The notes beneath the pieces are model-generated. The model was not told the origin of the DNA. It made no database searches and saw only the letters and a list, made by a program, of their open reading frames with translations. Positions 9,826 through 16,957 of a stretch of DNA of 16,957 bases are shown one piece after another. The position numbers and the translations under genes are program-made. Positions within the stretch are counted from its first letter, which is position 1; every line of letters begins with the position of its first letter. This DNA comes from Bondarzewia mesenterica (Eukaryota; Basidiomycota; Agaricomycetes; Russulales; Bondarzewiaceae): the NCBI GenBank assembly GCA_004802705.1, contig SGPL01000642.1, positions 1 to 16,957 of the forward strand. Reading direction: 5' to 3'.

Positions 9826-11579
9826 ATGTCCAGCAGATCTCGGTCCTCTCAGAGCTCGTTGAACTCTATCGATCAGGATAGCCAGACTTCCCCGCTTATT
9901 CATGAATCTCAGTCGTCGGCAGCTCTAATTCTTGTGCAGGATGACGGTGACGATCCCTCAAGCACACCTTTCGATTTTTCTTCGGACGATGACCTTGCAG
10001 ACGATTTCTCTGCCCACCTGGATCGTGTCAAGGCTTCACCTATCCCACCTCTTCCACCTACTCTTATTTTCCTGTACCTCCTCACGCCATTTTTGAAACT
10101 TGGTCCGATGTTCATGCCAAGCACAGAAGTACTCCTTGCACATTCAATCCCTGCGCTCCTGCTGTTCGCATTCTTCGCCGCCTGTTCCCGACAGTTGTGG
10201 TATATGCTAGCAAAGTATGTCCATAAGGCTGACCTGGAAGAAGTAATGTTGGATGCATTTGCGAGGGGAAGAGGAAAGGAACGGCGGAGAAGAGCACTGA
10301 GGTTGATCGTGAGACTTGGGACTGGGATCTCGAGGGTGCTACTGGCTACTATGTACCTCCAAGGTCAGCATTCATCTCAGTTTGCAGGTGATTTTTGACT
10401 ACCCACTGACGCTTCTGTCATGCGGGATAAGAATCGGTGGACATGTTGCTCCCGTTTGTCCCTGCAAAGTTGCTTGTATCCTCACGGATAGTGCTGAGCA
10501 TGTCGTTGGCTTTGATCATCTTGCCGTTCTGCTTGGCGTCCTCTTTGGCTTCCAAACGACTCGTCTGCACTACATCGGCATCTCTTTTTGCATATATCGG
10601 CTGGTTAGGGTGCGTCTCATTTGCTCATACGAAGGGCACGCTGGATGTCAGTGCTGGGTGGTTACGCACCGGAACACTTTGGCAAGGAATCAGTTGAGCT
10701 TGAGCTATCATCACTTTCTCCATCCACTCTCGTTGACAAATGTTATAGCGACAATTGCTTTCACTTTTGCCTCATCATGGACCCTTCCCCTGTATGCTTC
10801 TCTCCAGGGCAGTGCCCAACCCCTCTCGACCACAAAGAAAAAACGTCGCTCCTTCAAACTTCTCTCTGTCGTTTCTATCGCTCTTGCTGTCGCACTCACA
10901 CTACCACTATGTTTCTTCGCTGCCCACCCCAATCCTCCTGTCAGTATTCCTCCCTCCTTATCAAGCGGGCCTGAAGTGCTAGTTCTCACAATTCTATCAC
11001 TCAGGAAACCTCCGCTCGTCCTCGAAATCCAGCTATCGCGGCGTTCAACGTTGTTATCCTTATGCTGACTATCCCATCTCTTGTTATCACCACTCCACAT
11101 TTGCCGGTCCCGCTTTCCATCCGTCGCTCGACAAACCTCCCAATATCCATGATCGCGGTTTTTGTGTTAGTGGTTTTGTTATCTCTCCTTCCTAGAGGGA
11201 TTTCGGCCGTATGTAGCAACGTGGTTCTGGTCCTTTCACTTGCAAGCACCTATATGCTTCCAGGTAATAATTTCGCCTTCTTCTCCCCTCATACACTTAT
11301 CATTGAGAGTTTATATAGCTTTGCTGCATATAACGATGCATCACTTCAAAACGTCCCCTCTCTATTGTTTTACCTGGCACACCCTCGGCACCACAGTTCG
11401 ACAGGCCGGCCACGAGTCGTGATGAGACGGATGAATTGCTCCAGCGCAAAGAGCGCACTTTGCAGCGAAGGCGCCTTACACGTCGGCTCGTATGGGATGT
11501 CATGGCATGGGTGCTATTTTTGCCCATCGGAGGTGGTGGCATTGTGTGGGCTGTTGGTAGGATTATATGGAGTTGGTAG
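9826..11579 (+). CDS. Amino-acid-transporter-like multi-pass membrane protein with an apparent frameshift
   Basis: Model: join(9826..10363, 10432..10692, 10749..10939, 11005..11263, 11319..11579), about 502 aa if one A of the run 11348-11351 is skipped. The N-terminal 85 residues are Ser/Asp-rich and cytosolic in character. About ten or eleven hydrophobic helices follow, among them TLIFLYLLTPFLKLG, IPALLLFAFFAACS, RIVLSMSLALIILPF, TIAFTFASSWTLPLYASL, LLSVVSIALAVALTLP and MIAVFVLVVLLSLLP. The TIAFTFASSWTLPLYASL segment resembles the Aa_trans (AAAP/SLC38) family, so vacuolar or plasma-membrane amino-acid transport is likely but unproven. Without a frame change, translation stops at TGA 11420-11422 after about 23 unrelated residues. 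In the +1 frame the exon continues for 76 codons through a basic stretch (ELLQRKERTLQRRR) and a final helix to TAG 11577-11579. The downstream donor-like GTATGAG after the stop suggests a 3' UTR intron. Confidence 0.75.
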
Positions 11580-11945
11580 AGAGCAGGTATGAGCAATTGC
11601 CTTTCACAACGGTACACTACATGGGATCTGTGCCTCTGTTGAGAGATAGGTGCTCTACCATTTGTTTCCATTTATGTACGGCGTATTATCACTCGCTTGT
11701 TCATTTTCCTCCTTTTATGTCGGACTGTTTTCTGCGGTGATTAATGTACTCGTACTCGTACGCAGGCTCGAGCTACATGTATCCTCTTGGCTTGAAGCTC
11801 AAAGAGTGGATGCTGTATTTCTACTTGCTTTTTTTTTATGCATACTTGTGGAACTGGACAAATGTACTCTTTATGTACCCCTCTTTTTCATGGGCACATG
11901 GGGCTGCACTGTATGATTACTTTTCTGTTTGCAATGTCTGTCTCC

Positions 11946-11951
11946 AATAAA
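11946..11951 (+). terminator. Poly(A) signal AATAAA downstream of the transporter gene
   Basis: An exact AATAAA lies 367 nt after the transporter stop, following a T-rich stretch (T9 near 11829-11837). It fits the 3' end of that transcript. Its last A is also the first base of the ATG proposed for the next small gene, so one of the two readings may be wrong. Confidence 0.4.
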
Positions 11952-12479
11952 TGAGGATTATTGATGAGCTACAGTTGCAGACGCTGTTATTTACAGCGCT
12001 GAACTACTGCCCGTAAATATTGAAGTCGCGCGGACCTTGAAATTTTTATGAAGCTCTACAGTGTAACGGATTCTTATCACTAGTAGCACTGTCTTTCAAC
12101 CTCTCAAGCTCAAGCTCGAGTTCCACAAAACCAAAGCATCTCAGAGCGATTGTCGGATCTGACGCAGAACGAAAATTAAAGGCGTGGTATTTCGGCAGTC
12201 GATGCCAGCCTCAGGTTCGCCAGTGGTACGGCTTGGACTGGAAGCGGGACTTGTCCAAGGCTGAATTTGCAAAAGAATTGCGGCTTCAAGTCTTTAATAG
12301 TTCTATGAGGAGGCGCCAACGAATGGCACCAAACCTTACGGAGGCGAGGAGGGCAGCGGCGAGCGAAATGGGGTCGTAAGTCCCGAGTTGTATGCCTGTT
12401 TTTGACCCTCTCTTCTCATTTTTTGTGGCCTCTGGGTACTGCATTTTGACACAGAGACTTTCGGTGGATCACTATTTGA
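11951..12479 (+). CDS. Hypothetical small basic protein, three-exon model
   Basis: Proposed model: join(11951..12012, 12109..12375, 12455..12479), 117 aa. The middle exon is the best supported: an open frame with coding-like composition (KLKAWYFGSRCQPQVRQWYG, then DLSKAEFAKELRLQVF, then MRRRQRMAPNLTEARRAAAS). It ends at a consensus GTAAGT donor; a 79-nt intron with a TTTTGAC branch point near its 3' end leads to a tiny last exon ending in DFRWITI and TGA. The first exon (starts MRIIDELQLQTLLFTALN) and its 96-nt intron are the weakest part. Residues are rich in Arg, Lys, Gln and Trp; there is no signal peptide, membrane helix or known motif. Family unknown. It could be a lineage-specific gene or a remnant of a longer one. 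Confidence 0.33.
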
Positions 12480-14514
12480 CACTCGCTGGTTTCTATTGCA
12501 CTCATGTAGGTCAATATAAGCACTGAGCAGTCCTCCTGCGAAGTGCAAAAGGCGATCCATCGGTTTGATCACAAAGTTCGATCTTCTGCTCCAGCTAGGG
12601 CTGCGTGCTCTGCTTAACACAGAACGACTGTCTTCTGTGTAGGTCGCTACGGAGACTACGTGCTCTGTTCCTCCTTTTGAGAACTTGGCATTTTGCTTCT
12701 GGCTTTGTCTCAAGCACCGTTCTCGAAACTGGTTCCGGAAGAAAGCCTGGATGCTGGAATGGAGGCATCCCAGATCTTTGAAGTTCTAGGCACCGGTGTA
12801 GATTACACCGGAAGCGAACACTCTGGTCCGACTGCCGGTGTGCACGCCTTGGTTATGCTCAATTTCGTCGAACATGCTCCTCGACTCTGGCATTCACTCT
12901 TCCATATTTGTGCATAAAGCTGACAGTCTTACGGCCACTCTGCAGGACTTGAATCTTGGAATGGAGGGATGCATGATGTCTGTGTTCAAGTCTTCAGGCT
13001 CCAATCCCGCTTCCGAATATTCGATGTTGACGCATGCAGGCAGGATACTTTTCTTCATTCGTTGACGTTTTTGCGTCCCCTAGCTGTTTTTCCGACCGCC
13101 ATCGTAAAAGCTTCTCTGCGCCCCAACCCCTATGTCCTGCGGACCATATTACCCATCAAATTATGCCAGCCCCCCAATGGGCAAATTTCCAAATAGCTGA
13201 GAGCTAAATGGAAGCATAAACCGAATGTACCACAGATTGATCGTGAGCCGGACACTCTTGATGCCTTCTTTCCTGCATCCGATTTTGCCTCTTTGCGATT
13301 TACCTCAGATGAATACGCCTCTGCAACAGTAGCGCATGATCAACTGAAACATTCAAAAGGTCCAGGCTCTTCCTAGTCTGCGCGGGGAACTGACGACAAG
13401 ATAATCAGATTCTTCCCCTTCGCCCGATCCGTTACATGGCAGCTGGCTTATCTCCACCGGTCAATGTCCTCCTTCAAAGTCGAACCAGTTGCCGATCGTA
13501 TTCCATCCGCTCCTGTCCCGCTCGCCGCTCATTGTTCTGCTCCTTTTCAGAATCACATGCACGCACAGACAATTGTCTCTCATGCATAAACTCCTGCAAC
13601 CTTTAGTCCAAGTTTGTTCAATTCTTATGCTTCGACGTCGACTTTGTGCCCGCCGTTCCGCAAACCTTCACCTGCCCCCGTCTCGTTTCAGGTAAGCTAT
13701 GCGGATTTCGTAGTTGCGGCGCACATGGTCCAGGAGATGTGGCGGACTTGTCGCACTATCAGAGGAGGAATCCCATGCTCAGGCTTCTTTGAAACTGTGC
13801 TTGAACGACGCGAATAAGGTTAAGTCGGAAAGCAATCACGTTGATCGTATCTTCGACTTATTTTCTTGACTTATCGTGTACGCTACAGATGACGAGAAGG
13901 AGAACTGGCCTTCGGAGATTGGCGGAACAGTAGTAGCCTCCTGCAATATCGTACCTCTTTCCTGCGACGTTGTCTAAGGCTACTTCTCTAGGTCTAGCGG
14001 AAATTCTCCCTGGTTCTCCGACATGATCTGGAAGCAATTATCAGATCAGCGTTCAATGGTGGTATTTATTTTCTTGCTAAGCTTGTCGGGGATCTTCATT
14101 TACCTAGCACATCAGCGCCACCAATACCTCTCTCCTACCGCTCAGCAGTCTCTGACGTTGGTAAACCATAGATTCTCGCTCCAATGTTTTCATTCAGTCG
14201 AATTATCCTCTGGGCAATGAATCTGAAAAGGCTGTAGAAGTCCAGCCATAGCGGATTGATGTTTGAAATTTCATAGCACTTGTTCAAAGGCGAAGTTACC
14301 TGCAAATGGATGACCTCTGCAACGCAGTATAAACCAAAGGTCTGCGACAAGTCATAGATTTTACTGACTCTGAGTATACAGAAGGCTTCCATACGGCTGG
14401 GCATGTCTAATACCTCAAATAATGGGTGTTTGATATCATCAGGGACGTGATTACTAGCGTTACATGGACTGAGACAAACCACGCCTTAATACTAGTATTG
14501 ATCTTTCAGGCGCA
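12480..14514. other. Gene-poor interval with broken coding-like pieces
   Basis: About 2 kb with no gene I can model. Coding-like pieces on the plus strand: 12693-12917 (VPEESLDAGMEASQIFEVLG); 13198-13374, preceded by an acceptor-like TAG (EPDTLDAFFPASDFASL); 13465-13690, opening with ATGTCCTCC and broken by one TAA at 13588-13590 (continuing CPPFRKPSPAPVSFQ to a GTAAGC); and 13888-14220, broken by TAA at 13975-13977, whose second part holds one strong hydrophobic helix (MVVFIFLLSLSGIFIYLA). They cannot be joined by introns of normal size. This looks like one or more decayed genes, or a fast-evolving gene whose splicing I could not read. No transposon hallmarks were seen. Confidence 0.45.
12754..13005 (+). 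repeat. Degenerate tandem duplication, about 201-bp period
   Basis: The stretch starting at 12755 (TGGAATGGAGGCATCC) recurs at 12957 as TGGAATGGAGGGATGC. By-eye alignment continues for about 42 nt at roughly three-quarters identity with one 5-nt gap, ending in TAGGCACC versus CAGGCTCC. Read in matching frames the copies give AGMEASQIF and LGMEGCMMS. It is probably an old local duplication. Confidence 0.35.
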
Positions 14515-16417
14515 TCAACTTGCTCGTTGACCCAACATGAACGAATAAACCTGTGTCCCTGAAGTTGCGAAGAAACATATCTCATTTCCTATTTCTACGA
14601 CCTGTAGTGACGTGACTTGATCCTCAAAACGTGTCGCAAGTGGATTAGTGCTTGATCTGAATTTTCGTGGTACGATTTCGGGGACGCTGAGTGCTGCTGC
14701 TGATGGTGAGGACGGTGAGAGGAGCGCGCCAGTATGAAGAGACCAAGCGCGGATACGATTGTCTTGCCCGGCGGCGAAGAGATATGATTGACAAGGGCTT
14801 ATTGCATGGGGCTTTCGATGGAAGAGATAATTGTAAGAAAGCGTGTGCGGAGGCAAGAACACCGTTCGTTAAGTCTGCGCATATGCAGCTGAAATTTGAC
14901 ATTTGCTCACTGGATTATGTCTATAGGAATTGACATGGCCATCGAGTTCCATCAAAGGTTGCGTACAACGGGGATGGCGTACGTCGTATAATCCAATCTA
15001 CGAAGCCGCGATGCACAGAGTTGGAAAATACTTCATAGCGCCGCTAGACAAAGAATGAATGACCTACCTCCCCACGAATCGCGCTGACCAGCAGTTGATG
15101 CTCATCCACGGTGTTCAAATATACAATTGCGTTCGAGGAAGTCGTAAACTTGTCATTAAGCATAGCCTCTCCCGATGAAGAAGGTTCACGTATGTCGAAT
15201 CGTCGGATAGACCCGTTTCGAGCGCCTGTATAGACGAGATTCTGACGAAAACCCATGATATAAGTATGAGGAATGCATATCTCAAGAGTGATAAGATGCT
15301 AACCTGTTCTTGATGCAATGCAAAAACGTCACTCTGCGTGTCAAGAGTTCGATGGCCCTGATGCTGGTCCATGTCATACATGAGCAGTGCACGCTTGCGC
15401 ATGCCTCGTACCGTGTATTCAGATTCAGATTCAGAAAAACATCAGGACAAAAGCACAAATACCTATCACTAAAGTTCTATCGTGCAGATTGCTTGTCCAT
15501 ATGTCGTGAACAAGATTACGGCTCGGTGTTACTATGGAGAATCTTAAGGGGTTGAGTTCGAAGATGTCAATATCAGCGAATTGAGAAGAGGGACGCACTG
15601 GTCCCGGCAAAGGTCCGCAATCATTACTTTGCACGACGGTCCAAACGACGTTGCACTTTCATGAGCAACATTGAGAACATATAACAGGATAAGAACTACA
15701 AGGGAAAAGGGTGCACATACACACATAGCGGTCCCGACATGCATATGGACGAGATCTGTAAGACAAATGGATATCGGTTCTGTATCAAGAGGTTGAAAAT
15801 CACATTCGCGTGCGTACCGTCGATCCGAGAGGAAAAAGATGGGACCAAAGCGACCGTGTCGGGAAATCAAGATCTGACATACGCCTGGGCATTGGGCAAT
15901 CCCAAGAAGAGATCCAGCCATGTGCCTCGCCCAGTAAACTCCATATTCGCCCATCCACAATTGTTGTCTTCGAGCTTTGTTAGCTGCAATTACAGGGGAT
16001 CCGAGGAAGCGTGATTGGGAGATTCACCCGGTATGCTGAGATAGTTGTACTAGTGCGATCGTAACGGACATATGGTACAGCCGTACAAGCAGATGTCGCC
16101 TCGACTTGCAATGTCAAAATATCGCTGCCAACATGCAATGGATCAAAGCAGTCGAAGTCTCAACCAATGATAGCCTACTGTTTAATTTTCCCAGACGTAT
16201 TGTTGGGATTACCCGTCCGCATTCGATGCAGAGCATTGCGTATACTGCGCGAACATCTGCCAGTGGCACCAGTAATTGTGGTAGTTGGTCCTTCAGAACG
16301 GAGATCAGTTGGTGGCACTGTATCAAATTCTGCTTTTCTTTTTGGCTTGGAAGAAAGAGGAAAGTAGCGATTTCTGTGCTCATCGAAATAGAAACCTGGG
16401 AGATTACGTGGAGGCAT
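14515..16417 (-). CDS. DCAF4: DCAF4/WDR21-like WD40 protein (CUL4-DDB1 substrate receptor)
   Basis: Model: complement(join(14515..14811, 14911..14997, 15068..15241, 15304..15404, 15463..15655, 15723..15755, 15818..15967, 16028..16124, 16197..16417)), 450 aa, phases consistent. The N-terminus carries the DCAF4 hallmark LPGFYFDEHRNRYFPL (residues 6-21). WD40-type blades follow: GEAHGWISSWD, TLDTQSDVFALHQEQ then NLVYTGARNGSIRRFDIRE (FDIR at 280-283), GLYDVRHPR (325-333) followed by LMELDGHVNSYRHN, and SYLFAAGQDNRIRAWSLHTG (about 362-381). FDIR and YDVR resemble the WDxR motif by which DCAF proteins dock on DDB1. The inferred role is a substrate adaptor of a nuclear CUL4-DDB1 ubiquitin ligase; its target is unknown. 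The junctions of the 33-nt exon 4 (15723-15755) are uncertain: a GTATGT donor at 15720 joined to an acceptor at 15627 also keeps frame. The exon 1 donor (GTCTGG at 16196) is also unsure. An ATG at 16438 would add seven residues. Confidence 0.83.
15418..15435. repeat. (TTCAGA)3 microsatellite in a DCAF4 intron
   Basis: Three exact TTCAGA units lie inside the 58-nt intron 15405-15462. On the transcribed strand they read TCTGAA repeated, so each unit contains a CTGAA branch-point-like sequence. Length change here could alter splicing, but this is inference. Confidence 0.8.
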
Positions 16418-16957
16418 GAAGAGGCATGTAGTACCCAAGGTCGGATGCGATGTTCTGTCGACTCAATGGGGGTGTGAGGGGGGTGCCACTGCAGCGCTGC
16501 TAATCTGGGTTTCGCGGAGCTAAAAATAATTGCACTGCAACAGACTGCAACCTATGCTGAGTGCGTACAGTGTCTTCACAAAAACCAAATCGCCGATATT
16601 TGTTCCTAGAGCATTTTATAAGTCAGCGAGAACAACGTCAGGGCGTGACGTCACATTGCACCAGAATTGGGATGATTATTATTGTGGATTATTGCACAGT
16701 CAAGAATGCATGTTAGAGTTTTTTGCATCCTACAGTTTTTGACCGGTCAATGGTACACCCAAAATTTGCTGCCCTTGTTCTTGTTGTAGGCTGGCACAGA
16801 GACTCAATATTTTTCTCTCACATCTCAAGTATACAGTAGAAGTAACCCATGCATTTTTTAAATTATTTATCGGTGAGCAGTTGAGCGCAAACAATGTCAA
16901 AAAACACGAAATGTTGAGCCAGCCACCAATTCACTCAATGATACAGTCACATCACAC
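16418..16957. promoter_or_regulatory. Upstream region of the DCAF4-like gene
   Basis: About 540 bp upstream of the DCAF4-like start, running to the window edge, with no convincing ORF (the longest, 16530-16742, has 70 codons and no domain). It contains a perfect palindromic TGACGTCA at 16646-16653, the consensus site for CREB/ATF-type bZIP factors, 229 bp from the start codon. The stretch 16860-16957 is AT-rich. No gene start on the plus strand is visible before the window ends. Confidence 0.45.

Noticed and set aside
10316..11068. Longest uninterrupted single ORF in the window, 250 codons on the plus strand
   Set aside because: It reads through two to three introns of the transporter gene in the wrong frame. 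The spliced model explains the same bases with hydrophobic helices and consistent phases.
11744..11950. 68-codon plus-strand ORF very rich in Tyr, Trp and Phe
   Set aside because: Lies in the T-rich 3' region of the transporter gene before AATAAA; the aromatic content follows from base composition.
12336..12713. 125-codon minus-strand ORF
   Set aside because: Overlaps the tentative small gene and the degenerate interval; no domain, and its length is within the chance range for this sequence.
1..16957. Search for tRNA, rRNA, CRISPR arrays, transposase or reverse transcriptase
   Set aside because: No B-box-like tRNA core, regular repeat-spacer array or recognisable transposon protein motif was seen by eye on either strand.

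Overview
The window is nuclear DNA of a filamentous fungus, most likely a mushroom-forming basidiomycete (Agaricomycetes). The evidence is the gene structure: genes are cut into 5 to 10 short exons by introns mostly of 48 to 75 nt with GT/AG ends and CTRAC-like branch points (for example CTACTAAC at 3381-3388), intergenic gaps are short, and the gene content is typical of fungi. All assignments come from reading translations and splice sites by eye; no database search was run.

Layout: (1) 233-2141, minus strand: a RAD60/Esc2/NIP45-type protein with two C-terminal SUMO-like domains, six exons, 465 aa. (2) 2142-2326: a 185-bp divergent promoter with a CACGTG palindrome. (3) 2327-5132, plus strand: a GCFC/PAXBP1-family protein (intron-lariat spliceosome factor), ten exons, 762 aa. 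(4) 5133-7863: 2.7 kb with no confident gene. It holds two weak spliced ORF candidates and, at its right end, the TATA box and leader of the next gene. (5) 7864-9391, plus strand: an aquaglyceroporin of the MIP family, nine exons, 344 aa, with NPA and NPARD motifs. (6) 9826-11579, plus strand: a multi-pass amino-acid-transporter-like membrane protein, five exons, about 502 aa, whose last exon is open only if one base of an A4 run is skipped. (7) 11951-12479, plus strand: a tentative three-exon gene for a small basic orphan protein. (8) 12480-14514: about 2 kb without a confident gene, with a degenerate internal duplication and several short coding-like pieces broken by stops. (9) 14515-16417, minus strand: a DCAF4/WDR21-like WD40 protein, nine exons, 450 aa, a likely CUL4-DDB1 substrate receptor. 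(10) 16418-16957: its upstream region, with a perfect TGACGTCA site.

The genes do not form a pathway. They look like ordinary housekeeping neighbours (genome stability, splicing, solute transport, ubiquitination), with two gene-poor gaps that hold most of the unexplained sequence. I found no CRISPR array, tRNA, rRNA or intact transposon. The most notable anomaly is the apparent +1 frameshift in the transporter gene.
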